Source: Glaciozyma antarctica PI12
Taxonomy: Eukaryota; Basidiomycota; Microbotryomycetes; Kriegeriales; Camptobasidiaceae
Length of the DNA stretch: 64,000 bases
Assembly: GCA_002917775.1 (NCBI GenBank)
Contig: KZ627146.1
Location: 813,678-877,677 of the forward strand
Reading direction: 5' to 3'
Numbering within the stretch: position 1 is the stretch's first letter; every line of letters starts with the position of its first letter. The position numbers and the translations under genes are program-made. Below, in pieces: positions 1 to 12,911 of the stretch. The notes under the pieces are model-generated. The model saw nothing but the letters and a program-made list of their open reading frames with translations, did no database searches and was not told where the DNA came from.

Positions 1-138
1 CGGTCTGTCTTGTCCGAACGCGCCGCACGGAAAATTGTCGAGAGCAGGTTCCGTGAGCTGGGGCTGCTTGAAGCCTTGGTGACTGAGCTGGTGAAGCTTG
101 AGCTGGTAGCTAGTGCGGCCATTTCGGACGGGGTGTAG
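1..138 (+). CDS. 3' end of an unidentified gene (partial)
   Basis: The frame starting at base 1 is open for 45 codons and ends at TAG. The last residues form a leucine- and glutamate-rich stretch (RELGLLEALVTELVKLELVA) that would fold as an amphipathic helix. The rest of the gene lies outside the window, so no function can be given. It is called because the frame is uninterrupted, its composition is helix-like, and the Costars gene follows on the same strand after about 185 bases. It could also be chance, since 45 open codons in GC-rich DNA is not rare. Confidence 0.4.
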   Translation, partial: RSVLSERAARKIVESRFRELGLLEALVTELVKLELVASAAISDGV

Positions 139-215
139 GCAGCTGCGAGAGAGAAAGGAAAAAAGCGTTGCGCGTTCGGCGAAGTGCGAAACCCGAGCAG
201 ACTGGGGCTGAGCTA

Positions 216-252
216 GGGTGGGACAAAACTCACTTCGAGTTTTGTCCCACCC
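216..252. repeat. Perfect 16-bp inverted repeat with 5-nt loop
   Basis: GGGTGGGACAAAACTC is followed by ACTTC and then by its exact reverse complement. It lies between the stop of the upstream partial gene and the ATG of the Costars gene, about 70 bases before that ATG. Transcribed in either direction it would form a very stable hairpin with a uridine- or adenine-rich middle. It may be a 5' leader structure, a 3'-end signal of the upstream gene, or a trace of a small inverted-repeat element. Confidence 0.9.
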
Positions 253-322
253 GTCTTTCCCCAGCCCGTTTTGGCGCCTTCGACCTCGACCTCCTCGAAC
301 CACCAACTTCAGAGCTCGCTCG

Positions 323-768
323 ATGTCCGGCACCAGCACCATGGACGTAGCCCACGAGATCACTCTCCTCCTCGTCAGTCCTCCCCTGCTTCCCGCGATC
401 TCCTGCACTAACCCCCGCGCAGGCGGCCATCGATACGCACGGCACCACCAACTCCGCCGGACAGAAGAGCGTCACCTATGGAGTCCTGTTCGAGCAGACT
501 GCTGATATCCGTGCGTCCCTTCCTTCCTGCTCTCCATTCCACAAGCTACGTCATCCCCGATGCTCCAAGCTGCTCCGTCTCCGAAGCTCCAGCTAACGAG
601 GAGGCAGTGGAAGCGCTAAACGGGACCTTGCGCGCTGCGAAGCGGCAGAAGAAGGTGCGTTCTTCGCTCTGTGCGAACAGGAGAGGAGCTGATAAAGTGC
701 AGGTGGGGTTTGAGAAGGAGTTGTTGATGATGCCGGGGGATCGGGAGGTGCAGGTCGTGTTGCTGTAG
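323..768 (+). CDS. Costars-domain protein (ABRACL-like)
   Basis: Four exons (323-373, 423-510, 608-654, 703-768) join in frame to give about 83 residues, the usual length of the Costars/ABRACL family. Recognisable blocks are the N-terminal MDVAHEI helix, KSVTYGVLFEQTADI, EALNGTLRAAKRQKKV and the C-terminal DREVQVVLL. In animals and Dictyostelium this small winged-helix-like domain is linked to actin dynamics and cell motility; that role is family knowledge, not shown here. Introns have GTCAGT or GTGCGT donors and CTAAC/CTGAT branch sites. An internal ATG at 341 could be the true start, shortening the product by six residues. Confidence 0.85.
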
Positions 769-1419
769 AGGGTTGGGGGATGTAAGATGGGGTGTCGCTA
801 GAGGGAAAGGGGGTGGGAGATGGGACTGCTGGCGGACTGTGTGCGACAGGAAGATGGAGCTGGGGTGCTGCTGGGAATGAGGATGCTCGGCTCGGGTGTC
901 GCTGCTTCCTATTAGGAACCTGGCGACGGATCCGCGACGAAAGCGCGTTCTTTCTTTGAGGGATGCTCTCTCTGCTCTTTCTTGATCTACAGGCGGACGA
1001 CGAGCTTCTTCAGACTGCTCAAAGCGCGGACAGTGCGCGCACGCTGTGATCGTGCCAGCGAGGCAGGTGCGAATCTATCGTCCAGCTTGCGACGCCGCCT
1101 GCTTTCGATTCTCGTACTCTCAGCCTGTCTCTTTTAATTTTCAAGGGTTGCTTCAAGCTCGCCTTCTCCTGCACTTGAAAGCCTAAACGAGTCTCTCCCA
1201 GCTCATACTCGCTCCTCCTTCGCAAATCACCGTGTGAAAGTCTCATTTTGCTTTCCAGTCGTTAACTTCGGTCAACCCTCTTCCCTCGCGCCCTCTCCTC
1301 CCTCCTGCTCCCAACCCCAACTTAGCTCGTCGGTCTCCCCTCGTAACTTCGGGTAGATTACATCGAGTCCCCTCTCACCAGCCAATCACCAACTACTTCC
1401 ACTCACACCTCAAACAATC
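769..1419. other. Intergenic: leader/promoter of alpha-tubulin
   Basis: No coding segment is supported. The last 150 bases before the tubulin ATG are pyrimidine-rich (CCTCCC, CTCTCC runs), as often seen in fungal leaders. An intron-like stretch ending CTTGATCTACAG near 990 could belong to the 3' end of the Costars transcript or to the tubulin leader. Confidence 0.4.
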
Positions 1420-3692
1420 ATGCGCGAAGTCATCTCCGTCCGTGCGTGTCCTCCCTCCCCTCCCCCTGCCGTGCCCTACTAACCCCCCCGCACACAGACG
1501 TCGGCCAAGCCGGTTGCCAGGTCAGTACTCCGCTCCCTCCCCTCTCCCTAACCCCGGCGTGGAAGGACAAGAGAACGACGCGCTGACCCCCTCCCTCCCG
1601 CAGCTTGGTAACTCGTGCTGGGAGCTCTACACGCTCGAGCACGGTCTTTCTCCCGAGGGAAGGTTGATTAACCCTACTGGACCGGCGGGCGGACAGGATG
1701 GGTTCTCGTGAGTCGGCGTTCGTTCTTGTTGTTTGGGGGAGATTTTGGGGGCCTTGTTTGGAGCCGGGTGGACGCGCGTGTGCGAGTACTCTTCGATGCG
1801 CGCAGTAGACGGGGTACTGTGCGAGTTTACAAGAACCGCCAACGGCGCACGTATCGGTGCAGCGGCACTCGTCCTGATCACACCAACTGACTCGTTCCTC
1901 CCACGCGCGCAGGACCTTCTTCTCCGAGACCGGCTCCGTACGTTCTCCTCCTCTCCACGCCCCAGACGCGCACTAACTCACAAACGATGACAGGGCAAGT
2001 ACGTGCCCCGCTCGATCTACGTCGACCTCGAGCCCGGAGTGATCGATGAGGTCCGTACCGGTACCTACCGCTCCCTCTTCCACCCCGAGACTCTCGTTTC
2101 GGGCAAGGAGGATGCCGCCAACAACTACGCGCGTGGTGCGTAGGCCTTCTTTTAGCTCGAAAGAGAAGGAGCTAACGAACGACGCACCGCAGGACACTAC
2201 ACCGTTGGCAAGGAGCTCATCGACACCGTCCTTGATCGCCTCCGCCGTCTCGCGGACGCGTGTTCTGGTCTCCAGGGTTCGTTCCTCCGTGTACCTTTAG
2301 CTCGCACACGAAGCTGACCACTGCACGCGCAGGATTCTTCGTCTTCCACTCGTTCGGTGGAGGAACCGGTTCCGGATTCGATTCGGTCCTCGTCGAGCGC
2401 CTCAGCCAGGATTACGGCAAGAAGAGCAAGCTCGAGTTCGGTTCGTCCTTCCTCTTCCTCCAGCGCAACGAGTACTGATTTGAACGCACGGCAGCCGTCT
2501 ACCCGTCGCCCAAAATGAGCAACTCGGTCGTCGAGCCCTACAACGCGGTCCTCACGACTCACACGACGCTCGAGCACGTCGACTGCTCCTTCATGGTCGA
2601 CAACGAGGCCATCTACGACATCTGCCGCAAGAACCTCGGAGTCACCTCGCCCGGTTTCCAGAACCTGAACAGGATCATCGCTCAGGTCGTTTCGAGCATC
2701 ACGGCCTCCCTCCGCTTTGATGGATCTCTTAACGTTGATCTCAACGAGTTCCAGACCAACTTGGTTCCGTGCGTTCCTTCCTCCCTTCCCTCTTTCGAAC
2801 GCTAACGACGATGAACGCGCAGCTTCCCGAGGATCCACTTCCCTCTCGCGACCTACGCTCCCATCATTTCGGCCTCCAAGGCTTCCCACGAGGCCAACTC
2901 GGTCTCGGAGCTCACCGTTCGTCCCCTCTCCTCCTCTCGCCTTCCCAAGCTGACTTTGCGCAGTTCTCCTGCTTCGAGCCTAACAACCAGATGGTCAAGT
3001 GCGATCCCCGCCAGGGCAAGTACATGGCTTGCGCTCACGTCTTGCGCTTACCGGTTCGTCTTTCCATCGAGCGCAATGGCTGACGAGAAGGATAGCGGAG
3101 ACGTCGTTCCCAAGGATGTCAACTCGGCGGTCGCGACCATCAAGACGAAGCGCACGATCCAGTTCGTCGATTGGTGCCCTACCGGATTCAAGGTTCGTTC
3201 TATCCCTCTTTGCAGCGAGAATGTGAGCTGATGAGTGTCATAAGCTTGGAATCTGCAACGAGCCTCCCGCGAACGTTCCTGGAGCGGATCTTGCCAAGGT
3301 CTCCCGCTCGCTTTGCATGCTTAGCAACACTACGGCTATTGCGGGCGCTTGGGCCAAGTACGTTCTTCCTTCCTCTTCCCTCGTCGACGTCGTCCCTCCC
3401 CCTCTCTCGTCCTTTCCCGCCGAAACAGATCGCATGCTGACTCGCGCGCACACAGCCTCGACTCCAAGTTCGACCTCCTCTACTCGAAGCGCGCTTTCGT
3501 GCACTGGTTCGTCGGAGAAGGTATGGAGGAAGGAGAGTTCTCCGAGGCGCGCGAGGACCTCGCTGCTCTCGAGAAGGACTACCAGGTTCGTCTCGTCCTC
3601 TCTGTCGCGGTGAAGATGACGCTGATGGTGTGGGTACGTAGGAGGTCGGACAGGATGGAGATGTTGATGATGACGAGGTAGAGGAATACTGA
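1420..3692 (+). CDS. TUB1: Alpha-tubulin
   Basis: About 450 residues over many short exons, starting MREVISVHVGQAGCQ (first exon ends inside H8) and ending in acidic VEEY, the tyrosine terminus typical of alpha-tubulin. Diagnostic segments include [20 protein letters not shown], the GTP-binding GGGTGSGF loop, [13 protein letters not shown] and VDWCPTGFK. It polymerises with beta-tubulin into microtubules. All junctions restore frame except one: after KYMACA the expected Leu-Xaa-Tyr-Arg before GDVVPKDV is replaced by a longer, differently framed stretch (3031-3053). The frame can be kept only by an AAG acceptor that yields HVLRLPDS instead, which does not match this very conserved site. Family assignment is certain; this local stretch is suspect. 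Confidence 0.97.
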
Positions 3693-3810
3693 TCTCTCGC
3701 ATCCCTTTTATCCCCCTTTCGCTTTCGTTCCCCTTCCGTGGAATCCAAGACTATCGTAAACCCATTCGCGTCCATCGAATAAATACATGACTCTCAGCGC
3801 GTCCAGCACG

Positions 3811-4304
3811 CTACAACATGACTCCTACGACCCCAACGATCCCAATCATCCACCCCACCCTCTCTCTCCCCGCCGCACTATCCAGCGTTTCCAAACTCGT
3901 CGCAGCCGTCGCCGTCGTGCTCCCCTCCGTCGTCTCCGTCGTCGTCGCGCTCCCCCCTCTCGGCCCCGCAGCCCCCCGTCGCCGCCGCCATCCCCTCCGA
4001 CGACTCCGTCTCGGTAACCATCACAACAGTAGTCTCAAACCCGACCGGGGCCGTCAACAGCCCCGTAGAAATGAGCGTCGTCGTCTGGCCCAACGTCGTA
4101 GCGCTCGGCGGGGCGTCGAGAGAGGATTTCGATTTGAGGGATTGGGTGAGGGTGGCTTTGGGGTTTGCGAGAGTGGAGAGCTGGCGCGGGTGGAGAGCTG
4201 TGGGGTGGTTAGCTAGGAAGAGATGAGAGAGGGGGTGACGTACTGGCGAAGGAGAGGGGGGTTAGGAGGAGGAGGAATGCGACGAGTTGTAGGGGGAGGA
4301 GCAT
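3811..4304 (-). CDS. Small secreted, probably GPI-anchored Thr/Ser-rich protein
   Basis: Exon 1 encodes a clean signal peptide, MLLPLQLVAFLLLLTPLSFA, followed by an intron (GTACGT donor, CTAAC branch, CACAG acceptor). Exon 2 is Ser/Thr-rich (LISTGLLTAPVGFETTVVMV, then TETE). Downstream, in the next frame, comes a threonine-rich run (ATTTETTEGSTTATAATS) and a hydrophobic C terminus ending VGWMIGIVGVVGVML and a stop. That is the layout of a fungal GPI-anchored surface protein of roughly 140 residues. The two parts are joined only if one base is skipped near a run of six C/G at 3972-3977. Without this, the frame runs into an acidic tail that ends near 3878. The true product is inferred; no homologue is recognised. 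Confidence 0.6.
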
Positions 4305-4818
4305 CGTTTCGATCCGGCCTGCGGAGGTGGTTGCGGTCGGAGGGGGGTGGTGCGCACGGAGGGAGGAGGAGGTGGGGAGGGAGGAGAGGGCGCGAAGAGG
4401 TGATACACTACGGTGAGGAGAGCACACGGTGAGAGAGAGAGACGGGAATGCTACGCGCGAACGAAAAAAACGCCTAGCGCGCCGCAGGACGCGTGGCGAC
4501 GTCATTAGGAACCTGTTCTTGGTGCCTGGGGAACGCGTTGGAGCAGATGAGGACGCGCGTTTGGGAGCAGGAGTGAGCAGTGGACAGTGGAGAGGAGAGG
4601 AGGGAGGAGGAGCGAAGGAGCTAACAAAGACGAGCGATCGAGATCGCTACTGCATCGAGCGAGGGATCTGGGCTCGACGTCGTCGTCAGGAACGCGGGGG
4701 AGACGCCTTTCGAAGGAGTTCGTGTTCGAGCGTGATGGAGCTTGATGGCGGAGGACTGGCGTTGCGGAAGGGGGTGCGAAGGAGAGGGTACGACGATAAA
4801 TTGCTTGCGAAAAACGAA
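4305..4818. other. Intergenic between two minus-strand genes
   Basis: It holds the upstream region of the GPI-type gene and the 3' flank of the NDR kinase. GA/CT-rich runs are present (for example near 4430), but no coding segment, tRNA or strong repeat was seen. Confidence 0.4.
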
Positions 4819-7146
<2,328 letters not shown>

Positions 7147-7857
7147 TCCTGGTCGATCTGAGACCTGAAGAAGCTGAGTCGGAACTTCGTTGAGAGGGGA
7201 GAAGGAGAGGAGGTCTCGACGGGGCGTGCGGTGGTTCCCTTTCTCCTCCCACCAAGTCTCTCAAGTTCTCGAACCAGTTCAGCCGCCTCTGGGATCTTGA
7301 TCAACTGCTCTATAGCTGAGGTGGAAGGGCCGCACGCTCTCACCGTTCCTCTGCTGGTCGCTGCGCAGCTGAGCCATTCGCAACCGTCGTCCTCTGTCCT
7401 GGCTGAGACTGGGGCGCGCCCGTCTCGTAGTGCTTCCTGCCTGGCTGCCGGAGTTGCGAGACTGAATCAACTGCCCCCCAGACCACGCTTGCCGCGAGCG
7501 CAGCTTCATCCGCTCGAGCCTCGATGGCGACGGAGCTTCCTCTGAGCGACGCGAGCTTCCCCCGAAGTCGAGCACCAAGGGTAAGTGGGCCCGTCAAGCC
7601 CGTTCGGTAGCCAACAAGCTTCTATCTCCAATAGCCCATCACCAGCGGCTCGCACCTGCGCCTGAAGGCCAACCCCTCCAACCCCTTCTTTCTCCGCTCC
7701 GTGTGCTGGCGTATCTCTGCTCGAACCTCTGCTCTCCTCTGCTGAATCCCCTCGTCGTTGACCCACGTCGATTTCCCTACCCGAATTGTTCCCTACTCCC
7801 AAAACCTTCTATAAAACGGCCTCTCGAGCCTTTCGTGTCCCTCGCTCTCCTCCCTCC
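7147..7857. other. Intergenic: kinase leader and transporter 3' flank
   Basis: This is the upstream region of the Cbk1-like gene (its transcription starts here on the minus strand) and the 3' flank of the siderophore transporter. Splice-like motifs (CTGAG/CTGAC near CAG) suggest leader introns. A TATAAA-like string lies near 7810 but sits just past the transporter stop, so it more likely belongs to the 3' end. No coding gene is supported. Confidence 0.35.
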
Positions 7858-10800
7858 TCACCCCGACTTCTCCACCAGCGCCCTCGCCTCCACCTCCCTC
7901 GCCTTCATTTCCACCTCCCTCAAATCAATCTCCGACTCGTTCAGAATGACCATCTTCTTGCCCGTCTCGATGGCATTCTGCGTGTTTCCGAGGTAAAAGT
8001 TGGTCTGCGGAGAACGTCAGCGGGGGCGATGGGAGGAGGAGGAAGGGACGAACTGTGAGAGCTGCGGCGACGAGGGGGATGATGGAGAAGATGAGGGCGG
8101 GGAGGTAGAAGTTGTTCTTGACCGTGTCGTTGTAGGCTAATAACGAGAGAAAATCGTCAGCGACGGGATCAGGAGGAGCGAGGCAGCGAACTGACCAAGG
8201 AGAACGAGTTCTCGAATCTCCGGCTCCGTCTCACGAGCAACAGTGATAGAACCAAAGATAGTAGCGATCTCGTCAGCCGAAAGACGTCCGCTGAGGCGCG
8301 CCGTCAGGCTTTGCGGCATCTTGCTCGTCCAGACGGCGGAAGCGATGGCGTTCCCGATGGATCCTCCTAGACCCGTCCAAAGGGAGAGCTGGGCGATAAC
8401 GGTTGCAGTATCGTGGTAAGGGACCGAGGCTTGCGAAGCGACTTGGGACCCGATGACGGAGAACGCGCCCTGGAATAGACGAGGAGTTAGCTTATTCAGG
8501 AGTATGAGAGAAGCTGGAATGAACGTACACCAAGCCCGATCAAAACCTGAGCCATCACCAGAACCGCGTCCGTGGCGTTGTCGCCTGTTCCGTAGTAAAT
8601 GAGCCCCATTCCGCTGAGGACAGGCGCGTTAGGGAACGACGCTGTTTTGAGGAGAGAAGTAAAACTTGCATGACTCGAACGGCGACTCCGAAGAACTGAA
8701 GCCACTTGTAGCGATGAGTGATACGCTGGAGCGCACCAGCAAGGAGGCCGAAAGCGCAAAGTCCAACTCCCTGCGAGCGTGCGGAATGTGATGAGATTTC
8801 GGCTTCGTGCTTGGCGAGCAAAGATTTACGAGAGTGTTGAGGAAGAAGGTGTAGTCGCGAAGAGACCAGTCCTTGACGACGTACACCCACGACGAGTAGT
8901 AGAGCGATTGGAGGTAGGCCTGCGTCGAGCGATCAGCCTGGCGCTCTCGGCGAGAACGAGGTTGACGTACCGAGAAGTAGTAGAACCATTCGATGATGAC
9001 GCAGCAGACGAACGTCCTGTTGAGAATGCGACGAGGCAGCATCGGGTACGTGGCGAAGAACATCTCCCACTGTAAACGAAACGTGGTTAGCTTCCTCCGT
9101 TCTGAGCCAGTCGTAGCGCGAGAGAATGTTAGCGATACGCAAGGCGATCCAGCTGAAGAGGAGGATACCTCCGATAGTCTCCATCACAATTAGCGACGCT
9201 GCGAAGCGAGGGTATCAGCTCGCAATCAACGCCGCTTCGCTCGGCTTACGAGTCTTCCATCCCCGCGAAGCGCTCGCAAACAGCGTCAAAGGAATCAGAA
9301 TAAGTGCCCAAGCAGTTCCAAACAGAATCAGTCCGAATCCTGGTGCGAAATTCGATTGTCAGCGTCGTCCTCGGGAGAAGCGAATCTGTGGACGCACCGT
9401 CGATGACGCGGAAGTAGTGGACTGCCATCCCGAGGGCGGACTTGTTCTCCTCTCTCTTCAGCACGACACGACGAGCATGGGAGGACGAAGCAAGCGAGAG
9501 CTGCGAGGTAGCGCAGGTCTCAGCCAGGGTTGGTTAGAAAAAGCGGAGCGAGACGCACAGCACCGATCTTCTTCGCCTTAACATCGGCCCAGAACAGAAC
9601 CACGAGCGCGGGGGTAATGCAGGCGGGAAGGATGATTGCGACTGGGGGTTGGAAGGGAGGTCAGCGATGAATCGGCTTCGCAAGGCAGGCTGGATGCTCA
9701 CACATTCCGTAGCCCCAACGCCATCCTCCGGCGGTGATGCCTTCGGTAATAAATCCGGCGACGAAAGCGTTGACCTGCGAACGTGAGAAGGCAGTAAGCG
9801 GCGAGAGCGAGAGGGGGAGAAAATCGGCGCACGATGTAAGGCGCTGCGGAGCGGAACAATCAGTCCGGCTCTCACGTAGGTACTCAAACGAAAGTACGCA
9901 CAAGCAGCCAGTCCCTGCGCCATTCCACGCCACTGCAAGTCGGTGATGTCGGCAAGAACGATTGTGGTGACCAAATCGAGTCCAACGCTGCCGACGGTCA
10001 TCATCAGCTGTCCAGCTGCGACAGTGTCGACGCCCTGGCATGCAGCCATGAGAACGAGGCCAAGAACGTAGAATACAAGGCAGCCGAGGTAGGCATGCGG
10101 TCGAGAGGTGATATCAGCGATCTGCGGTGAGAGCGAGGTCAGCGAGCGGTTCTCCCTCTCCGGAATGTGGTGGGTGGCGAACCTTGGCGATAAACGGCCT
10201 GATGACAGTTCCCATGATAGCAGTGGCGGTGGAAATTGTTCCCAGGAGAGAGTGCTCTGAGAAAGCCGAAGTAGCGAAGGCGTAATCTGCGGTGCGAAGA
10301 CAGGGTTAGCGGAGTAGTCTCGTTAGCGAAATGGAGATACATGTGGAAGGAGACAGGGAGAGGGAGAGGGGAAAGGAAAGGGAAAGGATGTAGGTGCGAG
10401 GGGAGGAGAAAACGACGAGCGTACAGGTGTAGGTGGTGTTGGAAGCGAGCGACGCCGAATAGCAGATGAGACCGCTGTAGGAGGGAGACCGTTCAGCTTC
10501 AATCGACTAGAGAAAGTTCTCCCACATCGAAGGAGGTCGCTCTGCATAAATATGAACTCACATCGAGGCATAGAGGAGCCAAATTTTCCATCCCTTGCCG
10601 AAAACGAGGTCTGCGGGGGATCAAAGCAGCGACAAGGTCAGCGTTCTTATCCCTCCTCGGCCATCTCCCTTGTCGACCATCGTGGTGTCGTGGTGAAATA
10701 ACTCACACAACGCAGAGATCCTAGTGACTCCGACGTGTCCAGCTTCATCAGCCTCGACCTCTTCAGAGGAGTTGCCGGTCTTTTCCGCGTCGGGAGCGAT

Positions 10801-10887
10801 CTTGTGGTCGTCCTCCGAGTTGGTGCTGATAAGGTCGAGGTCGGGATCTTGCAGGATAGTCTGAGGAGCGCGAGGAGCGTTGGACAT
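7858..10887 (-). CDS. MFS siderophore-iron transporter
   Basis: About 600 residues in many exons. After an acidic hydrophilic N terminus (MSNAPRAPQTILQDP...), the first membrane segments follow FGKGWKIWLLYASIGLICYS and NTTYTYYAF. Later segments include TATAIMGTVIRPFIAKIAD, GFITEGITAGGWRWGYGMF and WTGLGGSIGNAIA. These match the ARN/SIT (Str1-type) siderophore-iron:H+ symporters, which have about 14 membrane helices. The C-terminal NFYLGNTQNAIE and a charged tail also fit. The role, uptake of ferric siderophores at the plasma or endosomal membrane, is family knowledge. The start is the first ATG of the open frame. No HGATAR site for an iron-responsive GATA repressor was found upstream, but a CCG/CGG palindrome lies there. 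Confidence 0.9.
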
Positions 10888-11757
10888 GGTCGAATTTGCC
10901 TGTCGAGGATGTTGAGCGAGTGCAAGGGGCAATCAGATGGATCAAAACGCCCGTTACGCCGGATCATTGATCCGGTGCAATCTTCTCAGCAGTGGAAGCG
11001 GCCCGGAAGCGCAGAAAGACAACCACGCGGGTGCGAAGCGCAGATCTTTCAGTATCCCCCCGTCGACCGCGGCAGCGACGCTGTCCAGCGGCTTCCCACT
11101 TGCCTGCCTTGCTCGCGAGCAGTCAGTGCGCAAGAGGAGAAGCAGGAGCAAAGTAGCGAAGCACTACGGTACTCCGCAAGCCTATGGGAGGAGAGGGGAG
11201 GGAGCGAGCGGCGAGCGAGTGGACGCACTTCTTTGTTGTCGCCAACTTTCCGCCTTGACTGAGACGTCCCCGGCAAGCGCAGTCTCCTCTTCCTCCCGGT
11301 CCATCCGAGCTCGCAAGCGACACCACGGCCGAGCAGAGCCTACTCCGCGACTGCTCCCTCCTCCCCAGGATCCCCGAGCACAACACTCCGACTCGAGGAA
11401 GCAGCACGACGTCCTCCACCAGAGCAGTCCCTCCTAGCCTCTCGCCTCCCCTCCACCGTCCAAAGACGTTCACTCAGCCTCCCCGAAGCCCACCTCCGAA
11501 GCGCGAAGCGTCGGCCGAGATCCACCTCCCCGTCCTCTTCCGCTCCTCGGCTGGTCCTTCTGGGAAGCTGCTGAAATGGCGAGAGAGGCTTTTAAATGAT
11601 TGAGCCGGCGTTGTGGGAGGGGAGGGGTGGGTTGAAGAAGGATGGAGGGAGGAGTTCGCTGCTGACCGCAGGCGACGCGACCTCCTGGTTCTCTGCTTTT
11701 TTAACGCCCTGCGCTCCTCACGAATCACGAAAATTGTCCATTCCTACCAATAACACT
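10888..11757. other. Intergenic between transporter and MARVEL-like gene
   Basis: Apart from the palindrome at 10959-10975, nothing specific is visible. Several open frames on both strands overlap each other and have no splice signals or recognisable domains. Confidence 0.35.
10959..10975. promoter_or_regulatory. Palindrome CCGGATCATTGATCCGG upstream of the transporter
   Basis: Two 8-base arms are exact reverse complements around a single central base. The site lies about 70 bases upstream of the transporter ATG. CCG and CGG ends separated by 11 bases are the form bound by fungal Zn(II)2Cys6 dimers. Binding is inference only. Confidence 0.45.
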
Positions 11758-12911
11758 CTACTGCTTCTCCCTCTCCCCTCCAACCTCTCCAACCGCCCCA
11801 AAAGCCCTTCCCCAAACCCCCTCTCCGCTCCCCGCGCTCTCCCCCGCTCCAACCCCAATCAATCCCACCATCAACACCGACAATGCAGCCCAGCTGACCC
11901 AGGCGGTGGATTGGAGAGCGCGAGCTTGGTCGCAGAGGGCGAAACCGGCGCAAGAGGAGAGGGAAGGGAGTTGGGAGGTCATGGTGGCGGCGCCGCCTGT
12001 CGTGAGATGTTAGTGAGGTTATGGTAACTTTGAGAGGAGTTGAGGTAGGCGACGGTCAGGTGGAGGGATGGAGGAGGTCGAAGGGAGGGGAGGAGCGAGC
12101 GAGTGGAGAATCGAGTGGAGAATAACGTACCGAGAATGAGCAGCCACACGATAGTCAATACAAGCAACTCGACCCAGAGGTAGCTCAGCACGCTCCCAGG
12201 CTTCTTCCGGTGGTAAATGAAGTGCCTGTGCAACCGTCGTTAGCTGCTTCTGCGCGCGAGGCAAGGGCAGGGGACGTGCAACGGGGTCAGGGAGAGCACA
12301 CCTAGGAGAGACGCCGCGAGGAGCTCAATGTTGGCACCGTAGTAGCTGTCGTCCACGAGGTAGGGGTTAGCTGGGTTCGAGAGACGGATGTTGCGGTTGT
12401 CGAGGTAGCTCCAGGAGGCGGTACCTGATGAGTCCTTCGTCACCAGTCCCAGAGCCACACGACAGCTATCAAGCTTCTCCACCATAGCAAGGAAGCGTGT
12501 GTAGCCTTCGAAGCCCTGTGATCCCTCCTACGAGAGCAGATAGCAGCACTCACGTCCCATCTGTCGACCCACGACCAGGTCAGCTTAATCCCATCCCTCT
12601 CCCTCTCTACAGGACTCACAGTTGGCCATACTCGTCGCCAAGAACATCGCACTGATAGCGAACGTGACAGCCAAGCTGAGGATCGTAAGGATATACCCCA
12701 CTACCCTCCCGACAAGGAGCGCTCTCCACGCCCGCGAGAGCTCAGGGACCGGATCCGCAAAAGGGCTATTGGTGGAGGTGTAGGAGGGAAGGTGCTGGAT
12801 CGTAGCTGGGAAAGAGCGTGTGATGGGAGTCAAGGAGCGTCGGCGAAGGTTGTCGGAGGAGGGGGAGACGAGGTTGAGGTTCAGCTGAGTGGGGCGATTC
12901 CGGCCTTGCAT
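11758..12911 (-). CDS. Four-helix membrane protein, MARVEL-like
   Basis: The translation starts MQGRNRPTQLNLNLVSP and has four hydrophobic segments. They are around VVGYILTILSLAVTFAISAM, GANIELLAASLLG, YLWVELLVLTIVWLLILG, and a last one after CDQARALQSTAWVSWAAL, followed by VLMVGLIGVG. The pattern ALQSTAWVSW in the last helix is typical of basidiomycete MARVEL-like proteins, whose functions are mostly unknown. Exon phases do not fully agree: the exon carrying VEKLDSCRVALGLVTKD is clear, but both its junctions (near 12500-12600 and 12210-12300) are one base out under canonical splicing. Either a micro-exon has been missed or single bases are missing. Gene limits are reasonably firm; the exact protein is not. 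Confidence 0.65.

Noticed and set aside
10888-11473. Iron-responsive GATA sites for the siderophore transporter
   Set aside because: No HGATAR string was found close to the start in this interval; the palindrome is a different kind of site.
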